Source of the DNA: Blastomussa wellsi
Lineage: Eukaryota; Cnidaria; Anthozoa; Scleractinia; Plerogyridae
NCBI GenBank assembly: GCA_947652115.1
Contig: OX393570.1
Span: 2,807,317-2,871,316 of the forward strand
Reading direction: 5' to 3'
DNA: 64,000 nucleotides
Shown: in pieces, positions 1-11,600 of the stretch
Layout of the letters: each line of letters begins with the position of its first letter
How positions within the stretch are numbered: the stretch's first letter is position 1
Made by a program: the position numbers and the translations under genes
The notes under the pieces: generated by a model
Database searches by the model: none
Seen by the model: the letters and a program-made list of their open reading frames with translations, nothing else
What the model was told of the DNA's origin: nothing

Positions 1-2
1 TA

Positions 3-233
3 CCTACCACTTCTGCTTCGCCTTCTAGATCCGTAGCCTCAGCGTCCACATTCTGCCGGTCCTGGAATAATGGCTCCTGCGCCTGGCCCTTTGGTCAATG
101 TAGGTATCGCCACTGCTGTGCGAGGTGTGAAGGAGAGCATCCTAGTGTCAACTGCCCCTTTCGGGCCTCATCGTCATATGCTCAGCGCTCACGATCCTCT
201 TCTCCGCCACTGAGCAAACGCCAGCGGCGTTGA
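3..233 (+). CDS. Gag-like ORF1 C-terminus of Ngaro/DIRS retroelement (5' partial)
   Basis: An open frame enters from the left window edge and stops at TGA 231-233. Its 76 residues contain a Cys/His cluster beginning FCRSWNNGSCAW and continuing with C-x3-H-C-x2-C-x5-H-x4-C spacing, then a Ser/Arg-rich basic tail ending SKRQRR. This zinc-knuckle-like cluster is typical of the ORF1 (Gag-like) product of tyrosine-recombinase retroelements of the DIRS/Ngaro order, which packages the element RNA. The next ORF begins a few bases downstream in another frame, the usual arrangement in this order. The N-terminus and the element's 5' end lie outside the window. The call rests on the cysteine pattern plus the neighbouring RT-recombinase ORF. 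Confidence 0.6.
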   Translation, partial: PTTSASPSRSVASASTFCRSWNNGSCAWPFGQCRYRHCCARCEGEHPSVNCPFRASSSYAQRSRSSSPPLSKRQRR

Positions 234-237
234 GACG

Positions 238-1758
238 GTGGCGAGGACCCCCTCCTCTCCATCGAACATTGTAAATAGTGTACAGTTGTGTCGTTCATTT
301 TCTCCTTCACATAGCTTGGTTCCAGTTCCTGTTCCTGTTCATGTTGTTGCATCTTCAGCAGAAGTTTCGCTGGCTAGCCTCCAGCCTCAGGGAGTCTCAA
401 CCCAGACCCCCCAATCCCGTTCGTGTTTGGTTACCAGTTCCTTTCGGCAAGACCTGGTTCCCCCTTCTGGGGTGACCCCCATTGATGCACAAAAACTTTG
501 GTGTGAACTTCGTTTTCACCCTGATCAAGTCAAAGTGGACTATGTAATTACGGGTCTCACAAAGGGTTTCCGTCTTGGTTTTGACCCCTCGGTGGTATCC
601 TTAAAGTCTGCGGTTCAGAACATGCCCTCAGCATCCCTTCAGCCATCGGTGATCGATCAGTACCTACGTTCAGAGCTAGAGAAAGGTCGCGTAGCAGGCC
701 CCTTCCCTGTTTCCCCAACTCCAAACCTTCACGTCAGTCGCTTTGGAGTGATTCCAAAAAAACATCAACCTGGAAAGTGGCGCCTCATTTTAGATCTGTC
801 CAGTCCTTTCGGCCATAGCGTCAATGATGGCATTTCAAAAGAACCATTTTCGGTGCAGTACATGAAGGTAGACGATGTTATTAGCGGGATCATGGGTCTT
901 GGCCGAGGTACACTCATGGCAAAATTTGACGTCGAGAGTGCCTATCGCAACATCCCAGTCCACCCAGAGGACCGCTATTTACTTGCCATGAAATGGCAGG
1001 GCAATTACTTTGTCGATATGGCTCTCCCTTTTGGGTTACGTTCAGCACCGTTCATTTTTTCGTCCGTTGCAGATTTGTTAGAGTGGATCCTCAAGCACAA
1101 TTATGGCCTGAATTTCCTCTTGCATTATCTTGATGATTTTCATACATTGGGTCCTCCAAACTCTCCTGTCTGCCAGAACAACATTGATACTTGCGTACGG
1201 CTCTTTAAGGAGTGGCGTATTCCACTTCACCCAGATAAGCTGGAGGGACCTTCCACCTGCTTAACTGTGCTAGGTATTGAGTTGGATTCACTCACCCTCC
1301 AAGCTCGTCTTCCACGTGCCAAGTTTGAGCGTATTGCTGCCCTACTGGAATCCTGGTCTTCCAAACGGCATTGTACGAGGAAGGAGTTGGAATCTCTCAT
1401 CGGCACCCTCCATCATGCATGTAAAGTCATACCCCAGGGGCGTACTTTTCTACGCCGAATGACAAGCCACCTTCATCTTCGTGGACCTGGCAAGGGGCCC
1501 CTCTTCGTTTTCCAGGATGGCCGTCCTCTTTCCAGGGCCCTTCTCTCTTCGTTTCTGCAATCCACTTTACAGGCAGCGGGCATTCCTGGGAAATTTTCAG
1601 GTCATAGTTTTAGAATCGGTGCAGCAACAACCGCCGCCCAGCGAGGCGTTCCAGACCACCTCATTAAGACCAGGGGCCGTTGGTCAAGCGAAGCTTATCT
1701 TTTGTACGTGCGCACACCGGTGGATTCCATCCTCTCAGTAGCTGGCAGAATATCTTGA
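238..1758 (+). pseudogene. Ngaro/DIRS reverse transcriptase fused in frame to tyrosine recombinase C-terminus (internal deletion)
   Basis: A 506-codon open frame. Residues about 160-405 are a reverse transcriptase: VIPKKHQPGKWRLILDL, motif A FDVESAYRNIPV (Asp 231), motif B LPFGLRSAP, and motif C YLDD at 297-300. Just after the thumb/RNase H entrance (SLIGTLHHACK) the sequence jumps, around bases 1475-1500, to FVFQDGRPLSRALL, the C-terminal half of a tyrosine recombinase with HSFR (456-459) and AYLLYVR, which carries the nucleophile Tyr. The RNase H, the methyltransferase region if one was present, and the N-terminal recombinase with its first catalytic Arg are missing, yet the frame stays open. 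Autonomous DIRS/Ngaro elements carry RT-RNase H-(MT)-YR. This copy is therefore probably an internally deleted, non-autonomous derivative, not a working gene. The GTG at 238 is only where the frame opens; the true start is unknown. Confidence 0.8.
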
Positions 1759-1904
1759 CAGGTCTGTAGCTTACTTTATCTAGTCGGTTCAGCAGCTGGG
1801 TGCCTCCGGACTTGGGTGTTGTGTTTTGGGGCTCTGGCTTCGCCTCAGCCATGAGCCCCATTCTCCGAGCTGGCTGTCGCTCGGCTCGGAGGTCCTTCGG
1901 CATG

Positions 1905-1980
1905 GCGTGGGGGCTCATGGCTGGGTTGCCAGGATTTGCCAGCCATGGGAGCAGTCTTCATCTAGGAGCTGGCTGCCAAT

Positions 1981-2018
<38 letters not shown>

Positions 2019-2042
2019 TTTTGTAGCGATGCAGTTGTTAAA
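1905..2042 (+). repeat. Split direct repeat, first copy (B1-like)
   Basis: A 138-bp segment starting GCGTGGGGGCTCATGG and ending GATGCAGTTGTTAAA that recurs almost identically at 2298-2435. It begins about 150 bp after the recombinase stop. Two copies separated by about 255 bp, following a YR-type retroelement ORF, fit the B1-A2-B2 part of the A1-ORFs-B1-A2-B2 split-repeat layout of Ngaro/PAT elements. A1 would lie left of the window. Confidence 0.75.
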
Positions 2043-2297
2043 TGTAATTAAATGCAATTTAATGGAGTTAACAACAAAGAGCGCTTGCGTTCTCTTGGAG
2101 TCAGCGGTGTCAGCACGTATGCGCATGCGTCAATGCCATGTGCTTTCAGCTTGTAGCGTAGCATTCCAGGAGGCGTTCTGTTTAGCGTCCCATCTTGGCG
2201 TAGCGTGGCAGCTCGATGCCCTGGCGGTTCTTCTCCCACCCCTTCCCTCCCTCTTTCCACTGTTCCATCAGTGTGACGGGTGCCTGTTCCCCTTACT

Positions 2298-2373
2298 GCG
2301 TGGGGGCTCATGGCTGGGTTGCCAGGATTTGCCAGCCATGGGAGCAGTCTTCATCTAGGAGCTGGCTGCCAAT

Positions 2374-2411
<38 letters not shown>

Positions 2412-2435
2412 TTTTGTAGCGATGCAGTTGTTAAA
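2298..2435 (+). repeat. Split direct repeat, second copy (B2-like); 3' end of the YR retroelement
   Basis: Second copy of the 138-bp repeat at 1905-2042, offset 393 bp. It probably marks the right terminus of the retroelement: beyond 2435 the sequence turns AT-rich and leads into the acceptor of the first visible helicase exon. Confidence 0.75.
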
Positions 2436-2632
2436 AATTGATTGAATGCTCTCGACCAATCACATTTTTCAAAGTGAGTCTGATGTATAATAATAAGAAT
2501 TATTGACTGGTTGAACATACGTTAAGTAACTGATCCTCAATAAATAATAAATTATTAACTAAATGAATGCAACATATAAGCATTTCTTGGTTTTGAAGTT
2601 TTCACATTTTTTGTTCTCTTTCGCCATCCAAG

Positions 2633-5600
2633 GAGTGAATTGAAGAAGTCACTTGAATATGCCATTGGTCGAACTACCACTTCCACACCAAGAGTGTGGT
2701 CAGTGTTTTGGTCAGGTCATCAGCGGTTCTTCAAGCAACTCTGGTGAGCAAAACGAGTAATTTCTATATGACTTGTTCTTCTTACTAAGATTAATAATGA
2801 TGTTGCAATTTGTTAACTAGGTTGTGTTTAATGTTTGTTGGGCAGTGTCATCAGATATGTTGGCCGATGTATATCGGTCGATAGTTGGTCAAGTCTTGGC
2901 CAATAGTTGGTCGAGTCTTGGCCAATTTATCAGTTTAGTCTTGCCCAATTTATTGGCCGAGATTATAATCAACTGATTCATCAGCGGACATGATCAGTAA
3001 ACATGATCCGATCTATCGGGGTGAGGTGCCTAACGTTAAATAAATAAATGAATTAATTTGATCAGCGGTGGATGGACTGTTTAAAAAAATAAATATTAAG
3101 AACTTTTTTGTTATGGTTTACTGCAACAACTACAATATAAATTATTTGCCATGGGACACAAACCAGAAAAATGGGGACTGCAGTCAAACAGGGAACAAAA
3201 GTTGTTGTTGAAGTTTCCATTGGAGTCTTATTACAAAATTATTACAAAATAATTTGGTTTTCAAAGGCTAAGCTTTGATGTCGTTTTATTATACAGCATG
3301 AGTATGAAAGTTCCCACCATAGTGCAGGAAGCCCGACAAGCAATACACGACGGCTACTGTGTAGTCATCGGTTTGCAGTCTACCGGAGAGGTTTGTTTAC
3401 CTTTTCTATTTTTCTCGGTCCTGGAGTACAAACTCAAACAAGGAAATACCTTGCAGGCTACAAAAAAGCAACAACCACGATTTTGATGGGACATAATGGT
3501 AGTGAAGTTGGACATTATTTACAGAACTCCTCGATAACTTGTTATCAATGCAAAATATTGGCCTTTGCATTGGAAGGTGTAAAAACTGGTACGGACATCC
3601 TGTCCCAATCACAGCTGGGATTTTGTCAGGCATTGACAGATTTCAGATTTTTCATTGTTTTACACTATTTACAGAAATTATAACTTTAACAATATTTACA
3701 GAAAATACATATTTAAAGAAAGAAAACAAATATAACAATAAATAGTCAAAATAAAGTGCGCTCAGTGACCAAAGTAGCATAAGCTTTCGTGTTGGTCACT
3801 GACACAATCAATCAATCAATAACTTTATTCATGTGTCAATTGTAAAAAATAGCAGTAATAAAACCACTAAGTAAGGACACAACAAAATAATTTAAATAAA
3901 ATAATAAATAACCATAATATTAATATACGAATAATTTACATGTAAGATATGTACAGATTCTATCTCCAAACTAGCTCTCTCTCTCTACCTCTCTCTAATA
4001 AATAACTAAATATTAATACAAGACAATACAAACAATAGGCACGACATATATTTATCTGATACTTATCTGATTTTTACATATTTTAATTAACCAGTTTTTA
4101 TAGTGACCTCGAACGATTTTATATCTTTTCTTTAGGAGATCCTTAATATAGGTCTAACCTCTGGGTTTCCTTTTTCTTAATAACTACGTATTTGTACATT
4201 ACTTTGAAATAAAGTATTGTACTATTGTACTATATCAATTACAAGAAACAATAGGACAAAAGTAAATAGTGCATATCAAAAACATATATAAACAATAAAC
4301 ACGAAGAAAGATGGCAGATCGTAGGTAAGCTATATACAAAATTTGGTCGTCATTATCCAATAGCCAACTGTTATTTACAGCCCTGCAAATTTGGATGTTG
4401 TCAATTAAGGTACTGATATTTTTGATTATATGAGATGATCCATTTTACGTGCACAACTGGGATCTGTTACCCAGTTACTTTTATTTAATTGCTGCATTTT
4501 GCATTTTTTTTTTTCAGGCAAGTTTGGAAAGTGAAATAACTCGGTGCGGTGGAGTGTTAAATGGTTTTATCTCTAGCACTGAAGAAATCCTTACCAGATT
4601 TATTACACAATATTTCCCAACCCAGATAATAAAATCGGTAAGTTGTTGTCTACAATGATGCCAAAAAGTTGGTATTTAACCCACCTTGTTAAACTTGTTA
4701 TAGCAGCAGACAGGAGCTAAATTAGATCCTAATTTCCGTTAGCGAGAGTTTCAAAGGAGCTTCACCATGGTCAGACTTTCTCAAAGTTGTTCGCCTCTCG
4801 TTTCCGGTTTGCACTCTGAGAGCTCGACTTGTAAGCAAGTCTACACCATGATCTGCACACTCTGAATATTAAGCCTAACTTTTTCAATTTTGTCCTTTGT
4901 AATCTGTCTCAATCTTCTTCATCCTTAACCATCCTTGTTCCTTTTTGGTTTAGTATCACATCGTTGGTGTTTTTCTTAGTTAGTAAACTATTATTTTTGA
5001 GGTTTCCTACATTTTAAGGTGGCTCAAAACAGTTTCCAGAACTTAGATTTTGATGGGTCATTATAACCACTCTTTATCATTTGATGCTACAATCATGGTA
5101 TCATAAAACTGCCCAATCATTGGTGAACATGTTGCTATAATTGTCATGACACAATAGGTTACCATAGCAACAGTATGACCTGCTAAAAACACCCTTAATT
5201 ACAGCTTTAGGGGCTTACAGTTCAAAAACGGCACGGTGATTTTTTTTATATTAAATTTTGATAAGCATGATAAGATGCGAGTTTAAAAAAACTCTGTTCA
5301 TAGGGTCCAGAGCCACCATAAATTTTGAATATTTAAGGTGGCTCTGAACCCTCGAGTCTATTGTAGTTATTAATAAAAACCGGGCTTCTCTAGTCCAACT
5401 GTGTCACCTTGCTAAATAAACTTGGATCCTTTACAGTATTGGTTGCCTTGGTTATTTCTTGTTGTTTAGAATGGTGATGTTGTGGATGATCAGTGGAGCA
5501 TCCAAGCAAAGAATCTTCTGCTCGGTTTTGTCAAGAAAATTAGCCTTCCAGTTAGGTTTGTATAACATGCCTTGTCTCCTCAATTCTAATGTTAAGGAAT

Positions 5601-8600
5601 TCTGTTAAGTTCATGTGACGATGTCCTTTATCTTACAGCTGCAACTTATGTTTCCAAGGTTTATAAAAATTAATTTTTATATCGTGCTTCCGAAAGAGTA
5701 AAATTATGATGCAGTCTCAGTGTCTGATTTTAAAATTTAATGCTTTGCAAACAAAAAATATAAACTCGTTTCAATTAGGATTTTTACTAACTTACTAAAC
5801 TGAGTGATTGTTGACAGTAGTTTGTTTTCTTTCGCGAAATAGGCCATTTCCGAGTTGCTGTTTACCATTCATGTGAAAATTAGTTTGTTTTGCATGAAAA
5901 TGAACGTGGAGGCAAAATACATTTTCATATGAATGGTTGAAATCGCACTTAGACTCGTTTTGACACTGAGGCAAAAGAGAACTCTGAAATGGTCTATTCG
6001 CCATGAATAAACAGGATTTATTATGGAAATGATTTAAAATATTAGTTTTCATCCCAGTCCTCTAGATGACCTCATAAACCAGCTAGGTGGGCCGGGGAAA
6101 GTGGCAGAAATGACGGGCAGGCGTGGTCGTGTGGTAAAAACGGAGAAGCAGCCTCAACCTCACTACGAGGCTCGTGAATCAGATAGCAGCAATGTGGACA
6201 GTTTGAATATTCAAGAGGTGAGAACAGGGTGGAGAAAGCTAAATCTTGCAAGGGGACAGTAAAACTGTGTTTCTTTAGACTTCTCTCAGTCTAAATTTTA
6301 ATTACTAATCTAATTTTGCTATTTCAGAGAAACAGCTTTATGAATGGTACAAAACATGTGGCGATTATATCAGATGCTGCTAGCACAGGTGAGTCAAACT
6401 CTAGATGAATTCCTGCATTACTGTAAAGCACTCAGCAGTATAATAATGGAGGCGCAGTGGCCTAATGGTTAGTGCGCTGGACTCTGGATCGGACGGTCCG
6501 GGTTCGAGTCCTGGCCGGGCCACTGCGTTGTGTTCTTGGGCAAGATACTTTACTCTCACAGTGCCTCTCTTCACCCAGGTGTATAAATGGGTACCGGCGA
6601 ATTTACTGCTGGGGGGTAACCCTGCGATGGACTAGCATCCCATCCAGGGGGGAGTAGAAATACTCTCTGTCGCTTCATGCTACAGAAACCGGGATAAGCT
6701 CCGGCCTGATGGGTCACTTGGCCCGACTGCAGACTTACCTTACCTTACTCAGCAGAATATAGAAAGTACGCAAAGAATTATTGTCCTTGTTGAATTTTCA
6801 TCACAGGAATCTCATTACATGCCGATCTCCGAGCAGCCAATCAGTGTCGCCGTGTTCACGTGACCATCGAGTTGCCTTGGAGTGCTGATAAAGCTGTACA
6901 GCAGCTTGGAAGATCACATCGGTCAAACCAAACAAGGTATTCAACCATGTTTGAGGAGTGTCAAAGTTTAATATTAAAAATGTCGCATTAGTGTTATTTG
7001 TTCAATATTGAAGAACAAACAGTACCAGATAAAAGTAGTGTCTACAAGCTTTGGTTTGAATGGTCCCACACAAGGGTTTCATCCACAGACTCACACGTTA
7101 AAACCACCTTTAGCACAACATGTACCGTACCACATGAAAGTACTGCTCAAAAGATAAATTTCATTTGAATGGTCACACACTAGTAAGCAAAGCATTTATT
7201 TATCCACGATAAAATTACAGCAAAGCTGATGTGGTCGTGTTAAAAACTAAAACTATCTATAAAATACCTGTCTACCTACCTACCACAGACTTAAAAGTTA
7301 GAACCACCTTGTGTAGCATAATAAACTGTACCACATGAAAGTACCGCTCAATAGCTTTCATTTGAATGGTCACACACTAGGGTTTCATTTGCGACGTTAC
7401 CGAAGTTATTTACTATTTTTCCTCTCACGGATGTTTTGTCCTTTGTTTATTAGCGGTCCAATTTATAAACTTGTAACAACAAACCTAGGCGGAGAAAGGA
7501 GATTTGCAGCGGCTGTTGCTCGCAGGCTCCAGTCACTAGGTAATGTGCCAAGAAACACCGGCTGAACAGGTTATGGTGAAATACTTGGAATAAATTTTAT
7601 ACTTCAGAGAATTCTGTTGTTGTTGTTGGAAACTATTCTGGTACTTTAACAAAAGAGCATGGCGCTTCAATAACGCTATTTTCCCATTTTACTGTAGAAC
7701 TTTGTTAATTTATGTATTGTAAGTACGGCTTGTACGCCTTGAAACATCACCTCATGATGCACAACAAATTGAATAGTGAATGAATAATATACATTCAACT
7801 TATTTTTGTTTTTTTTTTTAGGTGCACTTACAAAGGGAGACAGGCGAGCTGCAACTGGGGCTGACTTGACCCAGTTTAATTTTGACACACCCTATGGTCG
7901 GTCTGCTCTAAGAAACATGTACCAATCCATTACACTGGTATGTTGGAAAGCTTGGTGCAGAGAATGAAGATATTGCTGTGTTATTCCTCAAATAAAAACA
8001 CTCGACACTCGGATTAGTTGTTTTAGTAAGTTTTATTTTTTGTCCACAGCAATCCATTTGTCCCGGAGTCCCTTTGTCCAAGGTTTTCTCAGCAGCTCAG
8101 ATTCCTGATAAATATGAATTTACAGAGTTTAACTCAATAGCCAGGGTACGTTTTCCAATTCTTTTTTCTATTGTATTTCTATTTCTGAAGCCAGGCGACA
8201 AACAGAATTGCAAGTAGCTGTGAGCGCAAGCTTTCAACTTACATCTCAATTCTCAACTCCCTTTGGCCAGAACCTACCTGCTCCTGCGTTAACCTTAGAC
8301 GAGATCAAATTCGCACGTATTGTGAACGCGAATTTTCATTGTTTGGCCGCCCAACGCAAGTCAGCGCAAGTCTTGTTATTTTCTTTAAATACGGAACTTC
8401 GTACCCAGGACTTTTTTCTTACAATTTTGCCAAGGGAAAAGTGCTAAGAGCAAGATTGCAAGTACTATATTGCAGCGCAAGTCTGTGCGTAAAACTTGCA
8501 ACTACTTGCGCCACCAAACGATATCTATTTTGAAATTCTGCATGATTTTATTTTGTCATTAATGAAGGTTTATAAACCCCTTTTTGCAGCAATGCCTGAT

Positions 8601-11600
8601 ATCCATGGGTGTAACAGATGCAAGTTTTGTAGTGAAGGACAAAGAAGCCAGTGATGTTGGAAGATTTTTGAACCGCATTTTGGGGTTAAGCGTGGAGCGG
8701 CAAAATCTGGTAAGCGCTATAAAACTGTTGCATGCCACTTTACGCTAAATCCTTACTTATTGACATGAATTGCTGCCTCTTTTGCACAGCAGTTCGTCGA
8801 TTTGTTACCGTTTGTAAACAAGAATTTCACCTAGCTAACAGGAGAGTGAGAGGAACGACTGGAGTGAGTTTCCGGTCAGGTTTCGTTGCGATACCTGGAC
8901 AGGTCCGATTCTCACTGACCGAACACTCCGGAAGAAAGTCGCCAGCTTGTCGTTAGCAACATGCGCGCCAAAACTCGCGCTGAAAGACAGTTTTTGAAAC
9001 AGGATTTTGATGGATAGTGACATACAGTTGTGGTCTAATGATCAGCACGCTGCCCCGGATCGAGCAGTTCGGGTATAAGCCCTGTCCTGGGGTCATGGGG
9101 CAATACACTTTACTCTTATAATGCTTATCTCCTCTGATGAATATAAAAGGGCTCTGGCGAACTGTTGGGGCATTCTGACAAAACGTCGTGGAGGGAGGGG
9201 AGGGGAGGGGCGTGGCGTAACCCGGGGGAGTACCAATACCCCTAGAAGCATCATGCTACGGAAGCCTGGATTAGCACATGCAATGCGAGCCACTTTATTT
9301 TTGCCCTAGTCAAGATTTTATTAGTTTCCTTTGACAAAAGTAATTCAAAAAGGTTTTAACTTACCTGAATGTGAAAGATACTCACCTCGCTGTTCATCTT
9401 TCTGTTTGTAGCTATTCTCGTATTTCTGTGAGTGTCTTCATGCCACGATCGAAACTGCAAAACGTGAAGGAAGGTTCGTATTCTCTTTTAAAAATATCCT
9501 TTTTATGTGCCCACTGCAATTATTTTCAGCGGATCCTCAAATAAGCATAATACTTTCTAAATGATGGACGATTTAGAGCGTTTTTTTATGACGTCACGAC
9601 AGCCATATTGGTGTTTCAAATAAATCCTCCGGGAATTGGATTATATTTAATTTTTATGCAAACATCGTCTTTTGTTTGAGTAATCCAATCTGGCCGTTTG
9701 TCATTTGCGTGAAAACGCTCCATTTGCTAGCCAGGAATGGTCTTGGTACACTCGAATTTAAGGTATACACTGGTCACTGAGCTGCGCATTCACCCTCAAC
9801 CATGTTATTTATGTTGCGTGACACTACGCAGGTACAGTGAAGGTGTGACAGACGTATCTGGCTCTTCAATCACGATGGTCGGTGGTGCTAAACCAATTTT
9901 TTCCGACTTCCAAAGAGGTCTAATGGAAACAAAGTAAGTGTCCACATTGTTATATTTATATTTTTAAATGGCACTAGTCAATCTGTGTTATTGCAAGGTT
10001 CAACTTTCTTTTCGCAAACAGACACGTCATCCTCAACGTTGACCGCGGGATAGCCTGGAACTCGGCCGTGAAGCAGTTTGAAGAGAATGGGTCTAATAAG
10101 CTAGACGGCTTTTATTGTTCCAAAAGGGAGCAGAAAGGACAGCGATTGTACCTGTTAGCAATACAGAAGAAATCCTCAACTCGCCTTTTTAACATAACAA
10201 GGTAAAAAGGAATTACGAAACTAACGTAGATTGCAATTTTGGTTATTTTGACACGATTCCAGAAAGGAAAGGTTATATAGCTATATAGAATAAACTTGGC
10301 AGTTTATGGCTTCGGTGTTTTGAGCGGTTTTCAATTGAGTGTCGAAAGAAATGAACGAATTTCTTTGGTTTTGCGTTATTACGCTCAGTGATTGGTTTAA
10401 AAGTCTCGCGCCACTTTTTCAACCAATCAGAAGTAAATCCAAAACCAATCGTGACTCACGCGTGCACGTTTTCCCGCGCTTTGTGTCGACTACGTGTAAT
10501 TCGAGTTTTGATTGGATCACTGGATTGTCTCCGTGCGTTGTGATTGGCCAAAGTAATTACTTTGGTTTTGGTTTGACGACACGCAATTGAAACTCGCTCT
10601 AAAACAAAAGAAATGATTTTTAATATCCACTCCTCAACCTCGGTGTGATATCTTTTGCTTTTTATATCTTATGACAAGTGAGAATGGCCTAGTAGTCAGT
10701 AGCGATCTCACGTTTTTCTGTTGTGTTACCCAAAAGACCAAACACTGGTCGATCGCCATTTGAAGAAGAAAAGGCCGATCTACTACACAAGTATAACAGG
10801 ATTTCTCTTCAAGATGCGGGTGAGAATTACGTTTTTCAGTTTTGAAAGGTTGGTAACTCGTATTCGTTTGTATTTTGCATATATTCGGCATTGTCGTAAT
10901 TTAGCTCAGTAGTGAATATGAAATATATGCAAGGAGGCGGGGATTGAGCGGGGAGCTTGTGGTGTTGTTTCTTTCGTTCTGTTTCGTCTGTTTTTCTTTG
11001 GATCAAAAATTGCGGTTTTCTTTTCCCTTCAAAAACAATTCTATCTCTTTAGAGGACGTATATGGCTTCTATAATGTGGCTTTTGGCTGTAGACAATTTG
11101 TACTTTCTTCCCAAGTCAAGCGGGATATCTATATAGCATAAATATCTTGTTTTGTCGTTTATTTTACTTCAACAGAATCGGGATGGAAAGCACAGTACGA
11201 AAGAACGAGGGATCATTGTATTCATGGGTTAGGATGCAAGACTGGAGTTTCTTGTAAAAGTTAGTTGCAAAGTCTAACCTCGTTCTAAGGTTCTTTCCTT
11301 GAAACGAGGCTGTGGCAAAACCTTACATACTAATCAACCTTTTTAACCTGCTACGCAAATGCAAGCGATCTTCACCCCTAAAGCGCAGTTCAGAAGTCTT
11401 TCCTTTTTTCAAGATGGAGGACAGCTGACGCTTCGCAGGCTTGCGTTTGGGCACGCATTTTCGTTAGCAATGTTCATACGTAATACAAATGCCAATGATT
11501 GCAAGCGCAAACCAGGTGCAAGAAAGGAGACAGTTTCTTCATTCTTGCACTTGCATTTGCATGATAACTGTCAAGCAACCCTTCGCTCCGACGAAGGGCT

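Noticed and set aside
6448..6525. Apparent tRNA gene
   Set aside because: The tRNA-like head continues into a 225-bp non-tRNA body, has TSDs and a second full copy at 53511-53807, so it is a SINE.
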